The position numbers and the translations under genes were made by a program. A DNA stretch of 64,000 nt from Eonycteris spelaea (Eukaryota > Chordata > Mammalia > Chiroptera > Pteropodidae). Location: contig PUFA01000211.1 of the NCBI GenBank assembly GCA_003508835.1, forward strand, positions 1,798,001-1,862,000, given 5' to 3'. Shown here piece by piece: positions 12,347 to 23,240 of the stretch. Every line of letters starts with the position of its first letter. The stretch's first letter is position 1. The notes beneath the pieces are model-generated. The model was not told the DNA's origin. It did no database searches and worked only from the letters and a program-made list of their open reading frames with translations.

Positions 12347-14430
12347 AAAAATTCCCTTTTGATTTCTTTGACTTATTGGTTGTTCAGAACTATGTTTAGT
12401 TTCCATATATTTGTAAAATTTTCATCTTTTTTCTTGTCAATTTCTACTTTCATACCATTGTGGTCAGAAAAGATAACTGGCATGATTTTAATCTTATGAA
12501 ATTTGCTAAGACCTATTTTGTGTCCTATAATATCTTTTAGAGAATGTTCCATATATATTGAGAAAAATGTGTGTTCTGTTGCTATTAGATGGACTATTTT
12601 GTTTGGTCCATCCTTGCGCTTCCTTATTGATTATCTGTTTGGATGACATATCAATTTTTGAAGCTCCCTATTATTATTGGATTGTTGTCTATTTCTCCTT
12701 TCAGATCTGTATTTGCTTAATATATTTAAATGCTCTAATGCTTGGTGCATTTATTTTTATGATTGTTACATCTTGTTGATGAATTCACCCTTTTACTATT
12801 GTATAATGACCTTTATCTCTTGTTACTATTTTTGACTTCAAGCCTATTTTGCTAATGTAGATACCTCTACTTTCTTTTGGATTCCACTTGAATAGAATTT
12901 TTTTCCACTCCTTCACTTTAAGCCTTTTGTGTCCGTAAAGCTGAATCGACTCTCTTGTAGGCAACATACGTTGAGTCTTATTTTTTTAACTATGTGACTT
13001 TTGACTGGTGAATGAATTCAAGCCATTTACATTAAGAGTAATTATTGATATGTAAGGATTGACTAGTGCCATGTTATTTATTGCTTTTTGGTGGTTTGTA
13101 GTTCCTTTGTTCTTCCCCCCCCCCCCATCTTTCTACTCACTCTTTTGAATTGATGATTTTCTGTGGTGGTATGCTTTCATTCCCCTCTCTTTATCTTTTA
13201 GAAATCTAATACAGATTTTTGTTTTGTGGTTTTCATGAGGCTTATATTAAAAAGCCTATAGATAACACAGTACATTTGTTGATTTATTGATATATTTTTG
13301 TAATAACACATTTTCTTGATTTTTCACGTTCCTTATAGATTTTGTTGCTGCTTTAGCATTTGAAATAGCAGACACCTCCTTAAATCTTTACTGGCTGTCT
13401 CAGATGGGGTACTGTTTATTGGTGTTGCTGTATCAGGGATTTCCTAGGTTATATATGGGTAGGCTTGTTCCACAATTCTTGCTTCCTCATGTGGCAGAAT
13501 TTTTAAGCTTGTATATCTTCTCTGATTCTTACAGTTGATGGTGCTGGCTACTGGAAACCTCTCTGCTGTTTTCCAGAAGGTGGTGCTATGGCCCACAGAA
13601 CCTGACCTATTTTCTGAGCACAGTATGTTTGCCAGAGCTCACTCTTGCCACAAAAATTTGACTGCAGCACGTGGGGAGGTGTGAGTTTAGCACATGGGAT
13701 TTTGGGGGTCCACTCAGACATGGTGGGGAGATCCTTGGGTAGTGTATCCTAATGGGGAATCTTTGATGCTTGTGGGAAAAATTCCTGAAGTCCTGAAGCA
13801 GTCAGCAGAGACTGTTTCCTTTTAATGCCCTTCAAGATTCTCGTTTGCTTCTTTTCCTTATCTTCCCCACCTTCACCACACTCATGGAGGTCCTATCCCA
13901 GTACTCTGGGAGCACCAGCTTCAACCCACGCAACTGGAGTAGGCCAGAACTCACTTTTTCCACCTGTGAGGGAGAGGTCACTCCTTTGACAGACAGGTCA
14001 GCCCCTTGCAGTGTCACTCTTGCAGAGGCTACTCTGCCTGAGTTTCTCCCTCTCTGCTTCATCCAAACTAATCCCTCCCACTCTGATGGCGTGCTGTAAT
14101 CTCCCATCAGGCAGGCTGAACTTCTACAAATTCTTTTTTGCTTGTGGGTGTCAGTCTAGGTCAGTACTCTCCAGGTTTCCAACTAGACCACAATGAGAGA
14201 AGGTGGGACAGGTTCACTGACTCCACTGAATCTGTATCCTTTACTTAGAACTGTGTCTATTTTTGGATGTACAGGTGGGTGAGAATCCTCTCAGGTCTCT
14301 TGGCATATGATGCTAGGTCCCAAAGCTCCCACTGAGGCACTTTTGCTTATAGACAGATGTCTAATTAGTTGTCAAAAAGGGCCATAGTAAGAAGGAATAT
14401 CTTATACCACCATGATGCTGATGTCACCTC

Positions 14431-15059
14431 CAAGAAAATATTTTAGAAAGTTGTTTTCGCATTGAGTTAGGGATGATCTTCTTAAATAAAACACAGACTA
14501 CAGGAACAATAACAACAACAACAAAAAGACTGATAACTCTGATTTTTATAAAATTTCCTGAGCCTCAAAAGTAAAAGACAAATAATAGGCTTGGAGAAAT
14601 TATTTGCAACAATACATAACAGAGAAAAGTTTAAAATACAAAATACATAACCAATTACTACATATCATTAAGAGACAAGTAACACAATTTAGCCATATAA
14701 AGTAAATGATTAAGGAACAAATAAAAGCATATTGAAGAGAAACAGAAAATAAATATAAATACTAGGCACCTGAGACAAGTTACTTCTTATGACTGACTAC
14801 TCATTTAACATTTCAGTTTTTTAACAGTTTAGCAAAAAACAAACAAACGAACAAAAAAAACAACAACAAAAAAAGGTGCCAAAGTTTACTTTGCTTAACA
14901 AAGGGAAACATACACATTCTTCTTCAGAAACCATGTTTATGTTTATATGAATAGGATGGATTTAGTATTTGGTGGTTCATATATGAAATACTGATTTACT
15001 GGACATAGTGTATGACTCTTTCACCAATACTATTCCTGAGAGGCGATTCATATGGATGC
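14431..15059. other. Unassigned A-rich DNA
   Basis: A-rich sequence with small CAA-rich runs near 14510 and 14855. Parts may be diverged L1 ORF2, but I see no decisive match. Confidence 0.4.
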
Positions 15060-16159
15060 TCAAAAAAAATTAACTCAAAGTAGATTAATGACTTATTGTA
15101 AGACCTAAAACAATAAAACTCTTAGAATAAAACTCCTTGACATTGGTCTTGGCAATGATTATTAGAGTTGACACCAAAAGCAAAGACAACTAAAGCAAAA
15201 ATAGACAGCTGTGTCTACACCAAATAACAATGTTTCTGTACAGCAAGAAAACCAATCACAAAATGAAAGGGCAAACTACTGACTAGGGGAAAATATTAGG
15301 AATTTATATATATGATAAAGGTTAATATTCAAACAAATAAAGAACTCATACAATTCAATTGGAAAAAAAACCCCCAATCTGATTAAAAAGTGGACAGAGG
15401 ATCTAGACATTTTCCCCAAAAATATGTACAGATGGCTAAAAGGTATATGAAAAAGTGCTCAATTTCACCAATCATTAGGGATATGCAAATTAAGATCACG
15501 ATAAGATATCATCTCATATCTGTTAGAATGGCTATTATCAAAAAGTCAAGAAATAATAAGTGTTGTCAAGGATGCGGAAAAAAAGGAACCCTTGTGCAAT
15601 GTTGGTGGGAATGTAAGGTGGTACAACCACTATAGAAAACCACTATAGTGGTACCTCAAAAAATTAAAAATAGAACTACCATATAACCAGCAATTCCACT
15701 TCTGAATATTTCTCTGAAGAAAAAAAACCCACTAACTAAAAATAATATTTTCACTCACATGTTCATTGCAGCATTATTTACAATAGCCAAGATATGAAAA
15801 CAACCAGTTTCCATAAATGGATGAATGGATAAAGAAAATCTGATATTTCTATATTTATATATATTATATGTATATATACACACATATATACACATACACA
15901 CATAATAAAATATACTAACCATAAAAAAGAAGAAAATCTTCCTATTTGTAACAAACATAGGAATCAACATTGTGCTAAATGAAATAAGCCATATAGAGAA
16001 AAAAAAAATGAAAACAGAGCTCATAGATACAGAGACTAGATTGGAAGTTGTCAGAGGGGAGGTGAGGAGTAAATGAATGTGTATGAAGGGGGTCAAATGT
16101 TACAAACTTCTAGATATAAACAAGTCATGGGATTAACTAGACTTATTGTGGTGATCATC
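15060..16159 (+). mobile_element. 5'-truncated L1: ORF2 C-terminus and partial 3' UTR
   Basis: The block contains ORF2 C-terminal landmarks in order: 'aaaagtggacagaggatc', 'ttggtgggaatgtaaggtgg', 'ttcattgcagcattatttac' and 'gggaggtgaggagtaaatg'. Frames are broken by many stops. A TA/CA-rich microsatellite sits at about 15845-15905. The 3' UTR stops abruptly where the oppositely oriented L1 at 16160 begins, so the later element probably inserted there. Confidence 0.85.
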
Positions 16160-18716
16160 TTTTTTATTAATTTTTAATTAAGTTTATTGGGGTAACATTG
16201 GTTAATACAATTATATAATTTTCAGGTGTACATTATCATTTGACATTTGTATATTCTATTTGTGTGTTTAACCAGCCAAAGTCCAATTTCCTTCAGCTAC
16301 CATATATTTGATCCTTTTTACCCACTTCACCCTCCTCTACCCCACTATATTTGACCCCTTTAACCGTCTACATACTCCCTCCTCCCCCACACCCTACCCT
16401 CTGGGAACCTGTAGTCTATAGTCCATGTCCATGAGTCTCTCTTTGTTCATTACTGTTCATTTGTTGCTTTTAGGTTTATAACCCACATATAAGTGATATC
16501 ATGTGATTTTCAGCTTTTTCTGTATGGCTTATTTCACTTAGCGTGATTCTCTAGAGGTCCATCCATGTTGTTGCAAATGACAGTATTTCATCTCTTCTTA
16601 TGGCCGAGTAATATTCCATAGTATATGTGTACCACAGTTTTTTTTTTAGCCAATCATCTATCATAGGACACTTCAGTTGCTTCCGTGTCCTGGCCACTGT
16701 GAATAATGCTGCTATGAACATTGGTGTGCAAATATCTTTTTGGATATGGTTTTTAAGTCTTTGGGGTAAATACCCAGTAGAGGGATTGCTGGATCATATG
16801 GTAGATCCATAATTAGGTTTTTGAGGAAAACTCCATACTGTTTTCCATAGTGCTGTACCAATTTGCAGTATCACCAACAGCATATGAGGGTTCCATTTTC
16901 TCCGCATCCTCTCAACATTTGTTATTACTTGTCTTGTTGATTTTAGCTATTCTAACAGAGGTGAGATGGTATCTCATTGTGGTTTCGATTTGCATTTCAC
17001 TAATAACTAGTGATGTTGAGAATCTTTTTCAAATATATGTTGTCCACTTGTATATCCTCCAGGGAGAAGTGTCTATTCAAGTCCTCTCCCATTTTTTGAT
17101 TGGATCATTCTTTTTTTGTTGTTATTGAGTTGTATAAGTTCTTTGTATAATTTGGATATTAGGCCCTTACCAGAGATGTTGCTTTAAATATATTTTTCCA
17201 TTCAGATGGTTGTCTCTTTGCCTTGTTGACAATTTCTTTTGCCGAGCAGAAGCTTTTTAGTTTGATGTAGCCACATCCATTTATTTTAGCTTTTACTTCC
17301 CTTGCTTTTAGGTCAAATTCATAAATCTTCTTTAAGTCCAACATTCTTGGAGTTTAGTTCCTGTGTTTTCTTCTATGCATTTTATTGTTTCAGGTCTTAT
17401 ATTCAGGTCCTTGATCCATTTTGTTGAGTTAATTTTGGTGATTGGTGATAGACAACAGTCTAGTTTCATTCTTATGCAGGTGGCTTTCTAGTTTTCCCAG
17501 CACCGTTTATTGAAGAGGCTTTTCTTTTTCTCCACTGTATATTTTTGGCTCTTTTTGCCAAAAATTATTTGCCTATATAAATATGGGTTTACTCCTAGAT
17601 TCTGTTCCACTGGTTCGTGTGTCTGTTTTGCTGCCTATGCCATGCTGTTTTTGATTACTGTTGCTTTGTAATATAATTTGAAGTTGAGCAGAGTGATGCT
17701 TCCTGCCTTGTTCTTTTTTATTGGGATGGCTTTGGCAATTTGGGGTCTTTTGTACTTCCATACAAATCTGATAATTTTTAAAAATTATATTTCTTTAAAA
17801 AATGCAGATGGAATTTTGATGGAGATTTCATTAAATCTGTATAATGCTTTATATAATATGGTCATTTTAACTATGTTGATTCTTCCAATCCAAGAACATG
17901 GAATATCTTTCCATTTCTTTGTATCTTCTTCGATTTCTTTTAATAAGGTCTTATAGGTTTCATTATATAAGTCCTTCACATGTTTCATTAGATTTATTTC
18001 CTAGATATTTTATTCTTTTTGTTGCAATTGCAAAAGGAATTATTTTTCCCACTTCTTTTTCTGACACTTTGTTGTTAGAGTATAGGAATGCTACAGATTT
18101 TTGAACATTGATTTTGTATCCAGAAACTTTACTATATTGTTTCTAGTAGTGTTCTTGTGGAGTCTTTAGGGTTTTCTATATAGAGAATCATGTCATCTGC
18201 AAATTGTGATAGACTTCTTCATTTCCTATTTGGATGCCTTTTATATCTTTCTCTTGTCTGATTATACTCGCTAATACCTCCAATGTTATATTGAATAACA
18301 GTAGTGATAGTGGACAGTCTTGCCTTGTTCCTGATCTTAGAGGGAAGTTTTCATTTTTTCATCATTAAGTATAATGTTGGCTGAGGGTTTGCCATATATG
18401 GCCTTCATTTTATTATGGTACTTTCCTTCTATTCCAATTTTGTCAAATGTTTTGATCATAAATGGGTACTGTAACTTGTCAAAGGCTTTTTCTGCATCTA
18501 TTGATATGATAATATGATTCTTATTTTTTTAATTTGTTTATGGGATGCATCATAGTAATTTATATGTGTATGCTGAACCATTCCTGTGCCTCCAGAATGA
18601 ATCCCACTTGATCGTGAACCTTTTAATATGTTGTATTCGGTTTGCTAGTATCTTATTTAGGATTTTTGCATCTGTGTTCATGAGAGATATTGGTCTGTAG
18701 TTTTCTTGCAGTTTGG
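16160..18716 (-). mobile_element. 5'-truncated L1: RT part of ORF2, C-terminus and 3' UTR
   Basis: Read on the minus strand, the element starts inside the reverse transcriptase domain near 18716. It shows [19 protein letters not shown] (RT N-terminal motif), then [17 protein letters not shown] (ORF2 middle, near 17900) and SFCSAKEIVNKAKRQPSEW (near 17230), and ends with the 3' UTR and a T-rich start on the plus strand. ORF2 would encode the endonuclease/reverse transcriptase that copies L1 and, in trans, HAL1-like and SINE RNAs. Frameshifts and stops divide it into pieces of at most about 60-70 codons. No matching target duplication was found. Confidence 0.9.
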
Positions 18717-19033
18717 CCAGTTTCTGCTCAGAATGAGCAATACACAACAGTGACATTTGCTATCAGAACAAAGCAGATCCTGTGGTTTCTGAAGTTGGAG
18801 AGGCAGGGAAGTTCCTCTTAACTCTAAACTACTAACATACTTTTTCTAATGCTATTAGATTAATATTAATTTGTGGCCCATAGTCATTGTCAGGAAGCTG
18901 TATCCACAAACAAGCAAGTAAAGATACCAAAAACACAGAAAGAGAGTACAGAAAATCACCATACATTTGAGAAAACACATCAGGAAAGAAGAAAGAAATG
19001 CAATTAAGAGAATTAATGCCCAAGAAAACAGTT
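18717..19033. other. Unassigned DNA before the provirus
   Basis: About 300 bases with no match that I can recognise. This is the host sequence into which the provirus inserted. Confidence 0.5.
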
Positions 19034-19039
19034 AATATA

Positions 19040-19398
19040 TGCCGGAGCCAGCCGGCTAAAGTCGAACAGCACCTGAAAGAGAGGGTGAAGCCTAAGAAAA
19101 AAGAAGACAGGAAAGAACTTTCGGGAGGGCATGCAGTCACTGCTGCAGCCCTGAGTTTATTTAGCACAGCATATTTATACCCTACAAAGCAAATAAGAAG
19201 CAAAGACCTCTAAGTATACAATCACTGAAACCTTGTAGCTATCTTAACATATTCTTTCCCATGATCAAAGAACATTCAGTTTATCTCCCCCAAAACCAGG
19301 TGCACCTCCTCCCAAGCCAGCAGACTACACAGTTTGTTAACTCTGCAAAACTCCCAGCTTTACTGGCAGTTAAATCTTGCCTCAAACAGCTCCCAACA
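19040..19398 (-). repeat. 3' LTR of the provirus
   Basis: This is a 359-bp LTR running TG...CA on the minus strand (TGTTGGGAGC at the U3 start, ending in GGCTCCGGCA). It aligns over its full length with 22877-23234. It carries a TATA box and AATAAA, and the polypurine tract abuts its U3 edge. Confidence 0.95.
19156..19179 (-). promoter_or_regulatory. LTR TATA box and poly(A) signal
   Basis: On the minus strand TATAAATAT (19171-19179) is followed only about 9 bases later by AATAAA (19156-19161). Transcription normally starts 25-30 bases after TATA, so the poly(A) signal should lie in U3 and R should be very short. The 5' LTR repeats the arrangement at 22988-23011. Confidence 0.8.
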
Positions 19399-19412
19399 TC
19401 TCCCCCTTTTTT
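19399..19412 (-). promoter_or_regulatory. Polypurine tract next to the 3' LTR
   Basis: The minus strand reads AAAAAAGGGGGAGA directly before the U3 TG. In retroviruses this RNase H-resistant tract primes plus-strand DNA synthesis. Its exact contact with the LTR confirms the LTR boundary. Confidence 0.9.
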
Positions 19413-19419
19413 ATTTTTA

Positions 19420-20333
19420 TAAAATGCCAAAGCTTTCCCAGCCATGGAGCAGAAAGACTGTGCCTGTCTTAGGTGATCCTCCACAGTTCTGGGCCTTACC
19501 CGTCATTGGCACATGAAAGTCTTGCAATCATGCCCTGTCTTAGGTTGGTCCCAACCCTGAAGGATTCTTACCTGTCTTTGACTACCAGCCTCTGCAAATG
19601 GGGGATGTATATATAACTGGCTCAAGCCTGAGCCTGGAGCTTGAGACCATGCATTTCTGCACGAATCTTTATGCCAAACACCCTTGAGATGTGAACGAAC
19701 TCTATCCCATGCATGTTGGCTCTATTATAGATTTTTGGCGTGACACAAATCTATTTGTAATCTGCATGACACTTTAACTGAGATCTTACCTTAAACTTAG
19801 AATTTCACCCCTCATATATAGACCATGTCATATAGTGCATCAAGCTTCTGTTCTAGTTTTCTATCAATATTTGCCTGAGTCCTAGAGCCATGGTAACATT
19901 CTTAGACAAATTATTAGCAAAATGAGCAGTTTGAACAGACTGAGAAAAAAGCAACAATGGCAGTAGCAGCAGTAGCTATAAGAGATACAACAGCAAGGAT
20001 TCCAGCCTAGAAACATTCAGGCAGCTAGGCATTGTCCCATTTTTGATAAAACAAATTGGTAATCCAATCCCAAAGCCTGTATAATTAAATCTTTGTTCAG
20101 TCTGTATTTGCGTCCTTCCATCAATGGTTGATCTAACAGCATGTGTCATTTACTCTCTCCATGATTTCTGGGCCTTCCCAAATGGATGGGTGCAAAATTG
20201 GTGGATCAGGTACATAGGCCCAATACAGTTCTCCTTCAACCAGAGGGCCCAGCATCATCACCATCATCAGGAGTAATCTCTGGAGGTGGCGGGGAGAGGC
20301 CCCCACGAACCAGACCATCTTTCTGGCAGCCAC
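19420..20333 (-). pseudogene. env: env remnant 2 (surface N-terminus joined to transmembrane part)
   Basis: Env mediates receptor binding and membrane fusion. The minus strand opens with a hydrophobic leader (residues near LLLMMVMMLGPLVEG) followed by ELYWAYVPDPPI, a pattern typical of the mature surface-subunit start in betaretrovirus-like Env. An early stop follows codon 66. Further SU-like sequence with glycosylation sites continues out of frame to about 20020. It then jumps to a segment with the Ala/Ile-rich look of a fusion peptide plus a heptad region, then to the TM ectodomain near 19680. Most of SU and the membrane anchor are missing. This piece lies downstream of env remnant 1, so the order is not that of a single env gene. 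Confidence 0.75.
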
Positions 20334-20480
20334 CTGGCATTTTCAGCATCCTGCGTGTATGAAGTCTGAGGTTTTGGATGCCAGAAACACTCTGCAGTGG
20401 AGAGTCCTTCAGCATCCACAGTTAAAAAATTTAAAATAAAAGAGCATGATTTAAACTGTTCTGTGGGGAGGTAGGGTACA

Positions 20481-20497
20481 GCTCCCCCTTTTCTTTA
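20481..20497 (-). promoter_or_regulatory. Internal polypurine tract
   Basis: The minus strand reads AAAGAAAAGGGGGAGC followed by TG, placed just after the cytoplasmic tail of env remnant 1. This is where a 3' LTR would normally begin. The following ~145 bases do not match this provirus's U3, so they may be the start of a different LTR. Confidence 0.65.
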
Positions 20498-21650
20498 TGC
20501 TGAATTTTATTCAGCATCACTGAGAACACAGCGGCCTGAGTCTCTCTTAGTCTTTGGTTTCTTGAGAGTCTCTTCTAGACCAAACAAAGGAAAACAAGCA
20601 ACAAACAAATCACAATCCAAGAAATGATAGATGAGTTCAATAACTCATGAATTTGTGAAATAGGATGTAAGTTTTCAATACTATTGACCATGCTTTGTAG
20701 CACTGTGATCCCCTGTAATTCAGGAAGCTGTCTTTGAAAAGTGTCAGCAATATGGTTTGCAAATCTGCAATTAAACCTGAAGCATTACCATACCCCAAAA
20801 TATGCTGTCTTACTTTATCCCATTCAAACAACTTTCATGATACAATACAGGAGTTATACAAAAAGAAGTAGCATTCCAATTACATTTAAGTTGCACATTC
20901 CTGCAAACTAACAATTTGATCTCCTAACAATATAACTGTTTGCTGTAAATCTGCTACTTGACTTTGCAATACAGAGTCAATTTGTCTTTGAGAAGTCCAT
21001 AACTGTTCAGCATCCCGATGCCAGGTTCTAACATGATCAGCAGTCGTACAGATTGATGCAGAGCCACTCCAGCCGGCAGCAGCAGAATAACAGCGATGAT
21101 ACCCACAACAGCAGCCATCAGCATGCCAAGGAATCTTTTAGCTCTTCTTTTAACATGGCCATCAGTTGCTGCAAAATCATAGTGGCAGGAGAGTCCTGCC
21201 AGGGTCGAGACAATCTAACCGGCATCCACACTTCAGTTCTAGCTCTAAGGATATATAAGCTTTCATATGACTTGTTAAAAGGAATAGAAGAGTTAATAAA
21301 AGTGTAAAAAGCACAGTATTTACATGAAACATAACCTAGAGTTTCATTCCACCCCACCTTGCCCTTCATAACGATATAGGAGAGCCGAACACAGACTAGA
21401 GCAAAGTGAGTAACATTTTTAAATCCTTCCATACTTAACAAAAACAAGTGACCTACCCCACAATTTGTTCAGAAGTCTGCAAAATTGTCAACCATGCTTG
21501 AGCACCTAGCTGTAAACAGTGCTCTCCAGCTCCCATGCAAATTGGCATCCCTTCCGTTCCCACGGTATAGTTCTTAATCACTCTCCCTGTTAGATCCTTG
21601 TATATACTGCTGCTGCAAAGCTCACTGGTCTGTTTCACCCAATGCCGATG
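20498..21650 (-). pseudogene. env: env remnant 1 (surface C-terminal half and transmembrane subunit)
   Basis: Frames on the minus strand carry SU-like blocks (for example YTVGTEGMPICMG near 21560 and GYVSCKYCAFYTF near 21320). A TM ectodomain with a W..VR.H motif lies near 20820, a membrane anchor of about 18 hydrophobic residues near 20580, and a charged tail runs to about 20500. The N-terminal part of SU is missing. At least four frame changes or stops separate the blocks, so no fusion protein can be made. Assignment to class II Env is from overall pattern and position before a polypurine tract. Confidence 0.75.
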
Positions 21651-22329
21651 AGCTGCTGTGCTACCTTGTTCATCTGATTTAAAAAATTTAAAAGTATATA
21701 AATGCTCTATTAAGCCTTTGTCTCAGGGTATACCATATTCCCCCTTTTTTTATAAGCTTATCCTTCTTAGAAAATGTTGCAGGAGACACCCCAAGGATGT
21801 CTTCTGTGAACTCTGGTTTTTTCCCCTCTAACGCTTGCGCAGAAAACACAAAACAGAAAACACAAAACAGACACTCAGACAAGGACAATTTACAACCCAG
21901 ACAAGACAAAGACAATAAACAGACTTTGACAACAGGGCACAGGAGGCGGCGTCCCGCAGCCTGGCCATGGTCTGGGAGATATGACTGCGTCCAGTCTCTC
22001 CACGGACCCCTGGTGACCGGTCAACAGAAACAGGAACAGAAAGGTACCTTAAGAAGCACTGAATTTTGTAATTTAGTCATTACTTTTCTCATTTCCAATA
22101 CAAAATCATGTTATTTTCACTGTTAACTCCATGATAAAATGTCCTAACTTTTAGACTAATTAACCAATAAAAGAAAAGGAAATCATAATCATTTTTAAAT
22201 TTCAAGTTAGAGAAAACCTTTACCACACAATAATGAAACCTGAGCAATAGTTTGTGACTACAAGAGTGTCTTTCTTTCAATAATACAATTTTTAAAATTC
22301 CTTTTCCACCAGATTTTCTTTTGCAAATA
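21651..22329 (-). other. Unassigned internal provirus sequence
   Basis: This part joins gag to env. It includes a GC-rich stretch (about 21935-22030) unlike its AT-rich surroundings, and TTGTC-rich sequence at 21850-21930. A 75-codon frame (21915-21688) has no recognisable domain. It is not pol. It may be leader or env-leader sequence from another provirus. Confidence 0.45.
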
Positions 22330-22661
22330 AGGACCTGGTTCTAATACAGTTTTTTATAATAGCTTCCCAATCTTATCCCTTTCATATCTAGGATCCAAAC
22401 TGTCCCTAATTAGAGTCCATAAACCAAAGGTATCTACAGGCACTTTGCCAAGTCGTGGACATCATAATAATCTTGTAGTTTTTCTCCTACTTTTTCCCAT
22501 GTTCCTATGTTCACTGTTCCCTCCTTAGGGAACCAAGGACAAACCTTCTCTATGAATTCTAAGAAATTACACAATTGCTGTTGCCCTACCTTGGCTCCTT
22601 GTGCTGGGAGCATATTCTTAAGCATATGTACAAAAAGCATGCGGCCGTTTCCATTTCCCAT
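22330..22661 (-). pseudogene. gag: gag start (matrix domain), truncated
   Basis: Gag builds the retroviral core. The minus-strand ATG at 22661 is followed by MGNGNG, an N-terminal glycine suited to myristoylation, and by a matrix-like domain with the CPWFPKEGT motif at about residues 41-49 and a DYY motif near residue 65. This is typical of the betaretroviral matrix. The first frame stops after 75 codons. A one-base shift near 22437 continues matrix-like sequence for about 30 codons. Capsid, nucleocapsid, protease and pol are gone. The start lies about 195 bases downstream of the primer site, a normal leader spacing. Confidence 0.85.
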
Positions 22662-22856
22662 TTTTCTTTTATTAAGTTGACTTTCCTCTTATTCTTTGTA
22701 TTTACAAAACTCCCAGACTGTTCCACCGCACTCCCTTTGCCGCTTACTCCGCTTTATGGGGGGGAGGGGGAGAGTTGGGGGGCCGGGGAGGGGCCTTTCT
22801 CCTGAGGTGGCGGTCTTCACCTCAACATTCCTCAATGTTCTGTCCCAAGCTTTCAG

Positions 22857-22874
22857 GTCGCTGTTCAGGTGCTC
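22857..22874 (-). promoter_or_regulatory. Degenerate primer-binding site, Lys type
   Basis: The minus strand reads GAGCACCTGAACAGCGAC. About 13 of 18 bases fit a tRNA-Lys primer site, including the GAACAG core, and the position two bases after the 5' LTR is correct. Lys priming is usual for class II elements. Confidence 0.65.
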
Positions 22875-22876
22875 CT

Positions 22877-23234
22877 TGCGGGAGACAGCTGGCTAAAGTG
22901 AACAGCACCTGAAAGAGAGGGGTGAAGCCTAAGAAAAAGAAGGAAAGAACTTTTGGGAGGGCATACAGTCACTGCTGCAGCCCCGACTTTATTTAGCACA
23001 GCATATTTATACCCTACAAAGCAAATAAGAAGCAAAGACCTCTAAGTATACAAACAATCACTGAAACCTTGTAGCTATCTTACCATACTCTTTCCCATGA
23101 TCAAAGAACATTCAGTTTACCTCCCCCAAAGCCAGGTGCACCTCCTCCCGAGCCAGCAGACTACACAACTTGTTAACTCTGCAAAACTCCCAGCTTTACT
23201 GGCAGTTAATCTTGCCTCAAAACGGCTCCCGACA
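22877..23234 (-). repeat. 5' LTR of the provirus
   Basis: A 358-bp LTR running TGTCGGGAGC...CTCCCGCA on the minus strand. The TATA box is at 23003-23011 and AATAAA at 22988-22993. It pairs with the 3' LTR at 19040-19398. Differences include a 4-bp 'caaa/acaa' indel near 23055 and a few 1-bp and one ~4-bp indels. Confidence 0.95.
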
Positions 23235-23240
23235 AATATA

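Larger units (their letters stand above)
9896..14430 (-). mobile_element. Old L1 (endonuclease part of ORF2 and 5' UTR), interrupted by copy B
   Basis: Two blocks, 9896-10075 and 12347-14430, form one minus-strand L1. The first carries 'ggagcatcccacaggttttt', part of ORF2. The second resumes with 'gacttattggttgttcag', 'tgtggtcagaaaagataact' and 'agaatgttccatatatattg', typical of the ORF2 N-terminal half. It passes upstream (about 13400-14430) into a GC-richer, non-coding 5' UTR with a 12-base C tract near 13120. The far end, on the minus strand, reads 'catcatggtggtataag', a plausible L1 5' start. The interruption is the HAL1-like copy B. No reading frame survives. Confidence 0.75.
19034..23240 (-). 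mobile_element. Class II (betaretrovirus-like) endogenous provirus, pol-less mosaic
   Basis: The provirus body (19040-23234) is flanked by the 6-bp direct repeat AATATA at 19034-19039 and 23235-23240. This is the duplication length typical of ERVK/IAP-type integration. On the minus strand the order is 5' LTR, a degenerate Lys-type primer site, a gag start, about 0.7 kb unassigned, env remnant 1, an internal polypurine tract, env remnant 2, a polypurine tract and the 3' LTR. Protease, dUTPase, reverse transcriptase and integrase are absent. At 4.2 kb it is about half the usual 8-9 kb. The two LTRs differ at roughly 16 positions in about 350, plus small indels. Confidence 0.93.

Noticed and set aside
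18832..19213. Minus-strand frame (19203-18832) and plus-strand frame (18998-19213) as a gene next to the provirus
   Set aside because: Both cross the 3' LTR boundary at 19040 and mix LTR with flanking sequence. They have no domain.
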